A stretch of 64,000 nt of DNA from Micropterus salmoides. Taxonomy: Eukaryota > Chordata > Actinopteri > Centrarchiformes > Centrarchidae. The notes beneath the pieces are model-generated. The model saw nothing but the letters and a program-made list of their open reading frames with translations, ran no database searches and was not told the DNA's origin. The translations under genes and the position numbers were made by a program. Below, piece after piece: positions 1-13,399 of the stretch (the stretch's first letter is position 1; each line of letters opens with the position of its first letter). Location of the stretch: assembly GCF_014851395.1 (NCBI RefSeq), contig NW_024044348.1, forward strand, positions 30,151,874 to 30,215,873, written 5' to 3'.

Positions 1-3000
1 ATGTGCAGCTATTATGAAAACACAATAACAAATCATTTTACCTAATAGAAAACCAGTTTAACATCCACCATAAATTACCATAAGGATATTTAGATAAAGT
101 TCAAATGTGCCAGTTACATCAAATACTTGTAATGTATGTCAGTTGTCTGGTGTTTGAAAAAGTTAAATTAGTGGCCTCCCTCTGGAATGTTTGTATGATC
201 GTCCTCTCTTTTACATTTTCTTTTGCATTCTCTGCAGCTTTCACATTGCAGTCCAAATGTTAGTGGAGCATTAACTCAGGCCCTGCTCACTCAGATCACA
301 GAGAAAGTATTTCCTGACATGTGTTGGTGCCCTGGCCTGTACCCGTGCCCGGCTCTGTGTGTGTGCCCGTGGCACTCAGCAGAACAGGGGGAAATGAAAG
401 AGCTCTTATGCTGGTGCCAGTCACAGATGCCCAGGACCACCATCCGCCCACGTCACCGCCTGCTCTGTCTGCATTCCCCTCTGACACTGTCCGGACGGGG
501 CCCCTCCACAGACCTGCAGGTGGCCCCATTAGCAGAGAAAGTATGTCAATGGATCTGCCCAGGGAGTGTGAATGGAGCAGGCTGTTCCTGAATTCTGGCT
601 CCTTGGGAACAAAATAGATAGGAAGCAGGGCTGCACAGTTAATTGCAAAAACATGGTAAAACTGAATGCTGCAGTTATTTAAGCTAAATGGTATTCGATT
701 ATTGTAGAATGTCAAAAATCAGGTAATGTTGTGTTTTATATGTTTTATTCAATTCAATCTGAGCATTTTGTAGTTTTTACCCATGACAAAGGAAAACGCA
801 AGACAAGCAATGGTCACACATCATAATTGCAGCACTGATCAAGTACATTATTACCCCACGAGTTTTTGGTCACATACAGGGGATCCTGGGTGTGACGAAG
901 GAGAGAGGATGGCCTGTGGGAGGGGGGCTACTGTGTTTGTGTCCAACCTAGCCAAATCCAGGCCCAGCCTCACAGCTATCTGTTCCACAAGCTGAGATCA
1001 AAGTGCTGGTGCTGGCAAATCCGCCCGGGCTCCGGCACAGCCTTGCTCCAGCAGCTGCTGAGCAGGAACAGCCCCAGCATGCCTTGTTGAGGTTGGGGAA
1101 AGGAACTGAAAGATTCATGGGCTGGATGTGTCATTAACTCACTGAATGATTGATGTCCCACATGACTTATAATGTCACAACTCAAAAGGAGACAAGATAA
1201 AGGCAAATATTTTCAAACACATAATCTTCTTGCTCGTTCTCACTCTGCGAGAGACGGAGTGCAAGAGAGCTTTCTGCCTCTCACTCTTTTACCAGTCCTT
1301 CAAGTCTTGTCTTGTGACCTCTCCAGGACTTGGCACCTGTGAAGAGAGAGAGCGATGAAATCATTGATAAGATTTTTGGATCCTGGAGTGGCTGTCTGGG
1401 TGTCCTGGCAGCTACTGTGGCCTGATGCTGCCTTTCTGACACTTTGAGTGTTTTTTGTCTTTAGTTATATAATCATACTAATATTTGAAATAGAATTCTG
1501 AATTTGGGGTCATGGGTGGTCTACAGCCTCTCTAATCATGCAAAAAAACAAAGTGAAAACACCATGAACCATGAGTCTCTAGTCCATCACAGGGCTAACA
1601 CACAAAGACAAATAAACACAGTGAAACGTGTACCTACAGGTAGTGTATATTTGTCTTTGGTAGATAACTTGGAGTAAACCCAAGAAAACATGAGTATATG
1701 CAATTCTACATAGAAAGGCTTCACTGTGCCACAATGGTGGATGTCGCTACAGTTATGCCTTCTGAATATGTTGCACCTTTATTGTGCAGTATTTGATGGC
1801 AGAATCATGAAGTGCATTGATTTATATGTAATACTATTAAAGACACTGTAGATTTTGAAATTAAAATGATTCAATTTAAAGTGTCTAAAGTCTAAAAGCA
1901 TCATCTAATCACCTTTCAAAAATCCACATTGGTCAAAAACTGTGTGTGCCACATCATGCTGTTGGCTGGTACATTTTGTGCATTTGATGTAATTTATTTC
2001 CCTTTTCAATAAAGGGCCTCCTGAGGCAAGGTGGTGCACAGAGACAGACATGTGAGCCTTTGGCCGTCTGTGTGTGCCTGCTCATTAATTAGGCCAGGGA
2101 ATTCCACCGGCCCACGTTCTGAGGGGGAGCAAAGGTACCAGATGGACTCTGGGAGGGGTGTTAAGAGAAGAAAAACAAAATGGACATAAAAAGGGAGAGA
2201 TAAACAGGCCTGTGGAGGAGACAAACAAATACACACACACACACAAACAATTACGACATTGTCAAAATTGTCTTGAAAGATCAGCCAACCCAAACCAAAC
2301 ATCCCCCACCCACCCCCGCCCTGCACCAATCATGTAGCATTCTGACTATATGACCTAATAAGAATCCGAATTAAATGCTGTAAAATGTTATCAAACTGCT
2401 ATCAAACTGAATTTGTGTTCTCCTTTGGAAAAAACGGCATAATCTGCCATAAAGCCAGCTAGGCTGTGTTTGACCCATAAATACCCTGTTTGCATTTTGC
2501 CACAGTAAATCCTCCACCCTCTCCTAGTAAATGCCAAGTCAAAGAAGCTTAAGAAAAGATAGAGCAATGAATTTGTCGCTCATGAATACAGTTAATGTTG
2601 TTTTTTCACGTTTCATATGTTACTTGATTTGATTTTCTGTTATTGTTATTTCAGCTCTTAATCTTCTAGGATTGAAACTCTCCAGGGCCAGTGTATCTTT
2701 GCCAGGCCGATAGACAGTGACATTACCACCAGACTTGGCTCTTCAAGCAAACACTATGTTTATTATTCCGCTGTGTGTGATTTTAACCGGTATAGTTGTT
2801 TTTGACAACCCATCAATCTGCCACAAGTAACAGAAGTCACACTGTAAAGATAATATTTTGAAATAACAGCACCCTGTCAGTGATTGGCTGAATTTTAATA
2901 CGTCTCTTATCCAAAATCCAAAAAGTCCTCCTGTACTTGTTTTGCTCACTCTAATTTTCTTCCTGATTTCCCATTGTATTTCAAAACTGTAGGGGAACAA
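1..3000. other. intergenic; enhancer-like stretches near 960-1200 and 2020-2170
   Basis: No exon passes splice and composition checks. 960-1200 and 2020-2170 are unique, non-repetitive and of mixed composition, with intact homeodomain-type motifs such as CATTAATTAGG. This is the look of conserved non-coding DNA, but conservation is not shown. The remainder is AT-rich filler. Confidence 0.35.
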
Positions 3001-3640
3001 TAATGCTGAGGAAAAAAGGGAGATACAGTTATATAATATATATAATATATAATAATTTTGAATAAATTAAAAAAACTATTTCAGTTTCAATTTTGGTAGA
3101 GGGAAAGTGATAAAGAAGGATAGATCGATCAGTTGATGAATTACAAACAGGAGGGGAAATGTGCAGGACGGAAAGATTCAGATAAAAAATGGAGAAACTG
3201 AAGACTACAGAGTGAGAGTGAGAGCCAAGAGATTGAGAGAGTCGGGAGGAGGGAAATACTGCAGATAGATGAGAGCACAGAGGAAAGTTGTGATAGATAG
3301 ATAAAAAGGGAGAGGGAGAGGGAGAGAGGGGAAGAGCTTCTTGATTGCCGGTCTCAGGCAGTTTGACTGGTCGGTGACAGCATGCTCCTGCTCCGACCAT
3401 ACGGCCTGTCTCCTTAGCTAACAGCCCAGCTGCACAGGGAATGTCCCCGGGCCTGACATTTTGACACGGGCGCCACGTTGACAAATAGCTGGAGTTTTCA
3501 CCTCCTGCTACACTGTCTGCTTCCTGCTAAACCAGCCCTCGCTGACTGTATGAAGTGAGGGGGCGGGAGGGCTGACAGATCTGCTGTCAGGCTGGGGTCT
3601 GCTGATCGAGGTCTCTGTGGGTGGCAGACTCCTCCAAAGA

Positions 3641-3687
3641 GGGAGGGGTGGGGTAGGGTGGGGTAGGGTGGGGTGGGGTGGGGTGGC
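3641..3687 (+). repeat. GGGGT/GGGTA tandem repeat, G-quadruplex-prone
   Basis: Consecutive GGGGTAGGGTG and GGGGTGGGGTG units place at least eight runs of three or more G within 47 bases on the plus strand. This could fold as a G-quadruplex. Confidence 0.85.
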
Positions 3688-6600
3688 GCTGGCCAATGAA
3701 AGAACACTTGAGCCATTTTTTGGGCTCTTTGAAAAATGGTGACTGTAGTTATCTCACACCCTGCGTCACTCCAACTCGAACCCACACACCCCCTAACCCC
3801 GTCCCTAGTATACTACCAGCTGAGAAGGCTTGTCAGTTTGGTGTTGGTGAGGCAGTGGTGTAATCACAGCACAGCGTGGCATTATAGAGTGTGCGCCCAC
3901 CTCTCAGAAGAGGGTCATAAGATGGAGGTGTATGTGAAAGGTGTTTGTATGTGAAAGGGTGTGAGCTCCAACTTGGAACATTTCAATCCTTTTTTTTTTT
4001 ACTGTAACTATTGACACACCACAAATATCAATATATTTGCTTCAAATGGCCACACCCTTGAGAAAGGAATGTCATCCTCACTATTATTTTTATTATCCAG
4101 ACATCATCCACTCCCAGTTACCAAAGAGAAAAGGAATTAAGCCAACACTTGTAATTATCACAATTCTGTTCAGTTCACTTTTGTTTTCTAAACATATACT
4201 GATCCCTTCTTGACAAAAGATAGGAAATTAATGTATTTGTATTGAATCTATGTCTCATTTTTTGCGTGAGGTGTCTACATCTTCCTGAATGTGCATTGTC
4301 CTCTACAGAGACCTCTGACTACAAAATGTCTTTCACACAGTCTTGAATGGGAAACATACAGGTGTGTGTGCACGCTTCTGTCATGTATTTGCAAGGGAGC
4401 GTCTGTATGGGTTGGCGTATTGTTCGTTGGTACTGGTGGAGCTTTAAGTGCTGGAGGTTGGCTGTTATTACGGGGCTGTATTGATTAATCCCCTTGCCTG
4501 TGTAACCTCCAGCTCACTTTGAGGTGTCCCCAGCGTGCCTGTGCCTGTGCAGAGCACACGCTGTGATTAATGCCCATCTCCTGAGTCTACCCGCTACAGA
4601 GCACCGTGTCAGGCCAGATTTGTCAGCTCACAACTATAGATTAGTGGACGTCTCCTCCTCAACTTTGGAGCCACCAGTGCCCTGTAGTGTAAATCTGTCC
4701 CCTCTCTCCCCTCTCACTCGGCACCCGTCCCTTGGGTGAGAAGATGGCAGATGCATTAAACAATTCACTTAAGCTACAACACACTTGACTTTCTTTTCTC
4801 ATACCCTCCCCTCTTTCCTCCACGTCCTTCCTCCCTCTCTTCCCTCGTATCTCCCGCTGCCGAAATGGAATTGGATCAAAGAAGGAAAGAAGGGGGTTGG
4901 GGTGGAGAGAGGGGTCCTCATTGGGTTTTGTTGAAATATTTATAGGTCAGGGTTGACTGGTTAAATTGAATATCTATGCTGATCTCACTTGCCTGTTTAA
5001 CTTGCGCCTAGGCAAATATGTTTCCTAGGTGATAACCTTTTATGTACCAGGCTGACTTCATTGAAATGCATAGAGATAAAAATGTGTCACACTTCACAGC
5101 CAAGCTAGGCAGCCACTGATGCTCGATTATTCAAATGATAATTGACCCCCACCTGTTGCTTTGCTTATATGCAGTAGTCAATCACTCCATCCGCTGTTAA
5201 GATATGGAGAAAATAGGTTCTGTAATTTACATTACAAACCACTGGTGAATGTCAAATACCCCAGGCGAGCCATTTGTGTGGAGAAGAATGGGGAAAATAT
5301 ATGGCCAATTATGATTTCCAATCTTTTTAATAATTTAAATGCTGTTGATATGTGAATTACTGGCAGCATAGCTCTCAGTCCGGTGCCCTGTTTATTTCCT
5401 AGCAGTGTTATTTTCTCTCTAACAAATGACTTGATGTTAATCTTCATATATAATTTTCATTTGTCTGATATAATGGCTTCTAGTGGCTTGCTGTCAAAGG
5501 CTGATAAATTGACAAGCAGTATCATAGCACTAGAATCAACAATGCAGAAATATTTGTTGGCCAAGACAGGGGCTTTTTTTCAACCATATGGCACTCAAGG
5601 TAATGAATGAATGCATATTCATGTATGCACAAACACACATACACACGTATGTGAACACATTTAATCCTCTGATGCTTGCAGTGCATGCTTTGATTCTCAT
5701 TGTACAGAATAGCATACCTGTTCAGGGTATTTTCTCCAAACCACCAATGGCTTGTCAGTCTCTTCTCAGCATTACAGTACTCTCTGCATTACTGTCTGAT
5801 CTTTGTGCGCATGAGTGGTGCGTTTTAATGTTGTCAGTTTCATCTAAGAAAGCACACGCTACGGATACACTTTGCATACATTTCCAAATGGAAGGCGTGA
5901 AAGCATGCTCGGCAACTGTGCCTGTTTGTTTTAAGTCAGCCAAAGCTCTATAATTAGCAGTGTTTAATTATGGAAATGGCTGCCGAGGAGAATTTCAAAC
6001 ACACTTCTTCCCTGGATCATTAGTCACAGGGGCAAAAAAATGAAATGCTTTCAGCAATGAAGGGTTCATATTTCAAGCTTATAGCTGCTAAAAGGGTGTA
6101 CTCAGAAAATCAATTTTATGAAAGTCCGTTCAGCACTAAAGGGAGTTCTATGCAACTAAGCAATTTTGAAATAATGTCGGTGGGGGCCTGATTCATGGAT
6201 GGTAACAGGACTTTGCTCCTCTTGCTTAGGACATTATCCTCTAAGCCCAGGTCAGAGGTCAACCTCTGGATTAAATCAACCTCTATTTAGCATAACTCGA
6301 TTCTTAAAGCGCTGTTGGCAAACCCACACTGAAATAATAGTAGTCTTCTGCAGGCAGAGATCATGCAGTGTGCCAGATCAAAGCTGTCTGAAGACCAAGG
6401 TGCCAGGGGAGAAAGTTCAGGTAAACTATGGGAGGAAACCTAACCATGACCTTGTGAAATGCTAGTTAGGCTATACCACAACAATGATGTCTTAACCTTG
6501 GCCACAGCCTTACACACTAACAGAAACCACACAATTTCTGCATGCCTCCCAGCACACAGGCACCCTACACGCCATAAATCCCCAATACTTCTTTGATATC

Positions 6601-7097
6601 CTTCCACATTAAGCTGGGTGTCATTCCCTGGTACAAAGGATATGGACGACACATGTGCGGGGGACTGCCGGAGACGCATGGGAACGTCAGGTCTCCCAGG
6701 CTCTGCTTAAGAAACCACATCACCGTCACGCTGCGCCCACACACTCTGTGGGAGGCCCCTGCTCTAATAGCTTGTTGTGGGGCTTTGGTGTCTTTTGGTG
6801 TGTGTCCTATCCTCTCCGGTGGCGGTGGCTACGGCAGCAGTGGGGACATTTTGGTGGGTCGTTTAAGCTGGGAGGTCACATATAAAAACTGCTACAGCTG
6901 CACTGGGACGGCTGGTCCATGCTCCTCACAGGGGATTCCCATTAGGCAGATTGATTGTTTCCTCTCCTCCTTTGATTCATGTCTTCCATCTGAGCTCTAA
7001 TGAGCCATCGGCCGTATGGCATCACTCAGGGCATCTGTGCATCGGCCCCTGTACTGTACATGGCTTAATAGGAAGCGCAGACTGTACTGTAAATGTG

Positions 7098-7119
7098 CAC
7101 ACACACACACACACACACA
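7098..7119 (+). repeat. (CA)n microsatellite
   Basis: Eleven CA units, followed by an imperfect extension to about 7140. Confidence 0.9.
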
Positions 7120-9041
7120 TACACACATGCACACAGACACATATACAGTACAGACCACGGTTACAACTGGGATATGTATTGTCTACCCATGCTGCTGTCT
7201 GTCAGGTTTAGTTGCATTCACCTACCTTGTCCCTTCACAGAAAAAAGGTTTACCCAAATTACAAAAATCTGAATGACTTTAATCACTTAGAGCTATAAAC
7301 CTAAAGTTACGTCTCATGAGCAACTTAGTTAGCACAGTACCTACTGACTCACAGAACAAAGCAGATTTCAGATGTGTGTAGATTTACACTAAGCACGTGT
7401 AGACGTTATTTATTCTGCCACAGAAAAGAGGGGACAGCTTTACAGCCCTCCACCACAACCATTATTTACTGCCTCAGCCATCCATATATCCTCTATCATC
7501 CACTTTTATGTTACACACAGAAAGATAATTATGAAAACAATAATAACTACCCATATAAAATACCTTTACTGCACTTTGCAGTATGAAAGAGCTCTCTTCT
7601 TTCCTGGATACTCTATGTTCCTCAGCGGAGAGTTAAAGCAAGCACCAGTTTCCCTCAAATGAAACTCAGCCTGCATCTGATATTGATTCACGGCTACGTT
7701 TTGGAACATTATATTGAGGATAATTTTCTACCATGGGAATTTTGGGGTGTAAAGACTCCATAGCGAATCATTCAGCATGTTTATTTTCGTTTTTTTTAGA
7801 GCCCCTCTACTTACATAGTGCAACTGAAGGAAATACTCTCTCTCTCTGGGTGGTGGTTTTGCACCTCAAAATGAGCTGGAAATGTGTATATCTCCATCTG
7901 CTTCCTTATCAAAACATTTTCTATTTGCTAAGAGGAACCATAAAATATCATTTGTGCTCCCTCCTACAGCAGTGGTGTGTCAACAATTTTAACTCACAGC
8001 TCTAGACAGACATATTTGTTCCGAAAATGTGACATGAGATTGCGTTTCTCCCAAAATTTCCTTGAACCATATGCCTCCAGGTATCATAGCATTGTTTTTA
8101 ATGTTCCAATGCAAACAAATAAAATGATCAAAGGTGTGTGATGTGTATGAGAGAGAAAGAAGGTGTTACAGAAACATAGTCACTGGAAGACAAAAAAAGA
8201 CAGGCTAGAGGGTATCAGCTTTGATGAACTGCTGATGAACTGAGTGAGTAGAGGCAGAGTCATAAACACATGCTGCTCTGTGTTATTGATTGGGCAGAAT
8301 AAATGAATGTTTGCTAAACATATTAGATCAGAGAAGACACAGCTCTCACACTGATCATGATGATCTGCAGGGTGGCCCTGGGTCTCGTCTGTTTGTGTTT
8401 GTTTAACTGTGTGAGCGCGTGTGAGTGCTGGTATGCACTTTATAATGATGTGTGTGCATGTTGGAGTGTGTGTGTTGTTTTGCACGTGTGTGTGCAATGT
8501 TTGTGTCAATCTGTGCTCGTGCGTTAAACACTGCATCCAGGCTTGGCTCCGGAGCCGTCTGCAATCTCAAAGTGCCTGTGATCACACACACACCCACACC
8601 CAATCACCTCACCTGATTTGTGTCAAAACACACATTAGTTGCCTCCACACTGTATGTGGGGAGAACTGTCTCTAGAGGTCACTGCAGTTCCATGGGTGAC
8701 AGATGCAGCTGAGGCCAGCAACAACATCCTGTTTAACACAGCCACTTAGACAATAGGCCTAAACTAAAGGCAAGACGCAAAAGCTCAAAGAAACCAGACA
8801 ATATCACAGTGAGTTTAAAACGGTCAAATAGCCACACACAGACAGACGTGCACCTATGAAACAAACCTTGTAACCTTGTCACCAAACGCTGCAGATCCAA
8901 ATCCACATGAAGCTGTGTTTGGTGCTAATAGCAGTGATTTCACACTGACACTGAACGCTGCATGTCTGCACTTCACATGTCTGCTGTGAGCTGCTGGACG
9001 AGGTAGGAAATGTTATATATCCAAGTCATCATCCCTCTGGT

Positions 9042-9515
9042 TAGTGGTGGAAAGGTACTAAGAACTGTACTTAAGTACAATTTTGAGGTACTGTTTCCAA
9101 ATTACGCCATATTTGAGAGGCAAGTATTGTTCTTTTTATTGTGGTACATTTATTTTAAAGCTTAATGACTAGTTACGTTGCAGATTATGATTGCTAATAC
9201 AAAATATAATCAACAAATAATGTATTATATATCATTTTAGATTTAGATATATAAATTAACCCCACCTTTACCAACTACAAAATTAAAGTGATGTGTATAC
9301 TAATTTATACTATACTTAATAATTTATACTATACTAATACTTGTAATCCAATAACATGATATCTATTATTCTGAAATGGGTCATGATTCTTTTTAATCTG
9401 TACTTTAAGTATATTTTGCAACTAACTTTTGTATTTTACTCAGGTAAAATTTTGAATGAAGGGCTTTTACTTGAAATTGCTTAAGCAAAAGATCTGAGTA
9501 CTTTTTCCACCACTG
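9042..9515. mobile_element. MITE with TAGTGGTGGAAAG / CTTTTTCCACCACTG ends
   Basis: The ends are inverted repeats (AGTGGTGGAAA against TTTCCACCACT, with small differences). The interior has ACTTAAGTACAATTTTGAGGTACT, typical of a very common fish non-autonomous DNA transposon. It is 474 bp long with no coding sequence. I saw no clear target duplication. Confidence 0.7.
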
Positions 9516-11581
9516 AATTTCACAGGTATTATTTAACACCAATTCAATGGCATTAACTACCGTATTATGGCATGCACATAGCTCAGCAAGTTATTACATT
9601 TAGATTATCAGATTTTGAAGTGTTCTCTTGGGAAGCTTGGGAATTTAAAAAAATGAGTAAAAAAAATTCCATGCATTTCCCAGCCACTGATAACTCTCGA
9701 CAATGATCTCAAAAACACAAATGCAGCCTTATCCTTTCCTTAGTTTGTTTTATGCTTCTCAGACTATTATTTTAATCTGGTACAGGAGTCGAAAAAGGGG
9801 AAAGCATGCTGCCAGGCGCCTCTCTCCCACTAATTCCATTACACTGGGTTATTTTTAAAAGTTCCTTTTCTAAACATTTACTGTCAGTAGTACACTGGGA
9901 GCTGCTGTTCCATGTGCTTTGTTTGTATTGTGGTTGTGGTCGCAGTGGGGCTGAACCCGCCTGCTTCCAGTGAGCTAGTGGCAGCTACGTGGTCCACCAT
10001 GCCAAGTTTAAAATTAGTAACAAATTTAATATGTACTCTGCTGGCATCCGGTGCCTTTTGTAGAGTGCAAAATGCTCCGATAGTTTGTCGTGGGGTCTCT
10101 CTGGAAGACCACAACCAGGCCCAATATAGAAACTCCAATTGGAAGGGTGGGGGGGAGGCGAAATCCAGAGCAGATGCAGTCTACAGGGATCAGGCTAAGA
10201 AAGCTGAAGCACAGGACCACCAGGACAAACTCAGCTCTCACAATGCGTCCCTCTCGCTGGCAATGGGGAACATGCGTTGCTCCTTCCTCACGGCCACAAC
10301 CTCAAGCCCAAACTATTAGCATGACCTAAACGACAAAACCATGCTCCTGTTAATGGCATAATCGTGGGGGGAAATGATTTATGGCTTTCATTTTTAAGGA
10401 TCACTCTCCCCATAACTCCTAATATGGAGGAAAATATCTGTTTTCACTAAGGGAGCCCCCCCATAATGCCTTATAGGCTGTTAAAGCATGAAAAAGAACA
10501 TATTGGTGTCATAAATCTAGATTTCAAACTAGACAGCATAAACCATGGTGCAGGATTACAGACGGGGACAATAGTGAAAAAGTTCAACCAAAGCAAAGGA
10601 TTACAGTACATCTTGACTGGCTTGGATATGACGTCTGGAAATTTGAGATAATTTCTATTAATAGTGCTTCATCAACAGATCTCTTCTTGGCTTCCTCTGT
10701 CATCCATCACATCCTCAGCTGCCCACAGTAATATACAGAGGATTTACAACACATTTTTAAAATGGATAGGACTTGTCTTTACTTTTGACTGGTGCCTGGT
10801 AACACAAGTTATCCAGGAGTTTTAAAGGGATTCGGGTTCACAAGATGTGGATAATTTGTCCTTTAAATGTAATATATCCGTTTTTATCCTTTTTCTTACA
10901 GTTTGTGCATGTCATTTTTCATGACTTAAATTTCCTTCAAAGGACACATAAAACAAATTTAATATTTTAAGTATGTAGTTATCCAAAAACAGACATTAGG
11001 GAGCACATTTTATGTTACAAGAATATTTCCCTGACAAACCTTGGCTTACCTTACCTGCATTTGTCTCCCCTGGTCATGACAGCAGAGTCAGAGGGCTGGT
11101 AATTCACTCTACTGTAGTTTGGCCTCTGACCAGTAGAGGGAGGTCATTGATTTATTTCTGCCATGTTACAGCAGGGATCTGCATTTGCCTCCTCTGGGTT
11201 CTTGATTATGAGTGATTCTAAAAAAATGTGTCAGTTATTATTTTTAGACACCCGCATAATGCAAGCACAGTGGGCCCTTTGAAGGATCATTTATTACGGA
11301 GGAGATAAGCATGTTCCAGTGGCCAGATTCCTCAGGAACAGGTCACCAGCCCTGATTAAAAGTGACTTTACGTCAGGCCATAAATATTTGTCAGCCCACC
11401 TTTGAAAGGCAGGCGAGCCGTGGCTTCTCTGCTCGTTTGCCACATGAAAGTGCAAATGGAAACACTTAGGGCTGGGAGCTGCATCAGTCATAGCTGGAAT
11501 AAGATGGCCAATAAAAAGGGCGTAATTATGATGCTCCATCATTTGACACAGCTCGGGGGTTTGGGCTGTTTGCCTGCATGC

Positions 11582-11585
<4 letters not shown>

Positions 11586-11614
<29 letters not shown>
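11586..11614 (+). repeat. (GA)n microsatellite
   Basis: About fourteen uninterrupted GA units directly after a regulatory-looking unique stretch. Confidence 0.95.
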
Positions 11615-11618
<4 letters not shown>

Positions 11619-13324
11619 CCACGCGTGAATAATGGGACCTGTATTTTTATGAGCATACTGTGTTTAAGAGTCAACTTTGAAAATGTGTGGTCTGTGTGTC
11701 ACCTCCCTCCACTGCTCCTCCCCGTCTCTCTCCACCATCCTCCTCCTCTCCCCTCAGCTGTTTACCTTGCTGCTGTAGAATGTGCCGCGTGTTTTGACTG
11801 CCCCTCTTTGATGCCTCTTAATGCTCTGCTGTATCAAAACCACGTCATGACTGGCGTGCCACCACAACAGCGCCTTGTTGTCAGCCACCCTGCTTGCTTA
11901 TTGTTGGGCGCTTTATGGCCCATGCATTGATGCCGCTTGGTGAGAGCCTACTTGCTTTGTTTGTGATAAACAAAGCCATATTTCACATTTCATGACGTCC
12001 ATACAATGTATTTAAAGGGTGGAATTTGATTTACAGGCCATGTGGCTCTCTCCAGCATCTTAAATAACTTTTGCTTTTGATCAAGAGCCTTCTGTAGGTA
12101 TTCAACATGACATTATTGCTTCAAAGTGCAATTTTTAGTCACTTTGCATGCATGGGTTTTCGAGGTCAGCATTGTGACAGTAATGATACGTTCTGTATAC
12201 TGATACTGTTCTTGGAAATGCCCCTACATTCCTTGGTGTGTCTGCTTGATATATGAGGGCCATGAGTAACAGGAAGCAGAGCTGATGTAGACATCAGGCA
12301 GGTGTGGAGACTGCATTAGAGCTAGCAACCATTTGACTTGCACACCAGTGTCTAATCCTACACAGGAACTTCACACAGAGAGGCAGGGCCCCAAGCAGAG
12401 CCCAGTGGAGAAGAGTGCTGTCGACACCATACTGTTACACAGCCCTGCTGTGAGTTTTCCTCCTGCTCGCATGATGCCAGTGAAACTAATGTAGTGGAAA
12501 TACACTGTGTTCGAGTGGAGGAGGCTGTTCATTATAGGTGCTACCGCTACAGCTACTCATTGTGCTACATATCTATGAAGAAAGAAAAAAACAGTCAGGT
12601 GTAGAGGTTCCAAGAGAGACAAGCTGCTGGCTTCACATACTGGACTTCATCTGTCAAATCTGCAGTGGTGTTGGCACAGGGTGAACTCAGGAAATTGGAG
12701 ACATAAATTGAAGAGAATTGATCGTGCTGCAGCTGCTTTGCAGAATACTGTTGCTGAACATTGTTGCTGTCTGCAGTCCAAATGAACTGCTCCGGAGGCT
12801 GTCACCTACACAGCTGCACAAAAATAAACCTGTTATGACACGATTCGTCTCCAAATCATCCTAAATCAGCCAAAACCAAAAGTTCAACCCTGAATGAGAT
12901 TTGTGTCCATGTAATGTGAAGATACTAAATTGTGTGTGTGAGGTGGCACATGTTATTGAATATGGATGGGCCTTTTTCACAACAAAAAATGCTAATAAAA
13001 CTAAGCATTTTACATTTTCTTAATGCCTGCAAAATGATAAAATTGCTATCCCTTCTATAAAAACCTGTGACCATATACACCATAGAAAGTGAGAGAACAA
13101 TGTTTCAACAGGGGGTACTATACTCCAATGATGTACTGTAGTTTTTAGAAACTTCCTCTAAACAAACCAAAAAAAACTATGGGACATCATCCCATTCCAT
13201 CACTGTTACTTTATATAAACATACCCCTGAATACACATTCTGCAGCCTAAGCGCCATTGCACATGGACATTATGTTTTCATAAAATGTTCAAATTCTACC
13301 TCACAAGAAAATTGATTTACTCAG

Positions 13325-13399
13325 TGTCTGCGTATAACATAAAGTACAATGTCTGCGTATAACATAAAGTACAATGTCTGCGTATAACATAAAATACAC
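13325..13399 (+). repeat. 25-bp minisatellite, three copies
   Basis: Three exact-period units start TGTCTGCGTATAACATAAAG at 13325, 13350 and 13375. The third has one substitution. Confidence 0.95.

Larger units (their letters stand above)
3001..9041. other. intergenic; enhancer-like stretches near 3340-3490, 4490-4730, 5000-5580 and 6880-7080
   Basis: No gene or transposon was recognised apart from the listed simple repeats. 5000-5580 is the longest unique AT-rich block with many TAAT cores and few repeats. 4490-4730 has GATTAATCC and GTGATTAATGCC, possible Otx/Pitx-type and homeodomain sites. All are inference only. Confidence 0.35.

Noticed and set aside
3029..3484. 151-residue minus-strand open frame
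   Set aside because: Its serine/leucine-rich stretch comes from GA-rich low-complexity DNA, and its tail from AT repeats.
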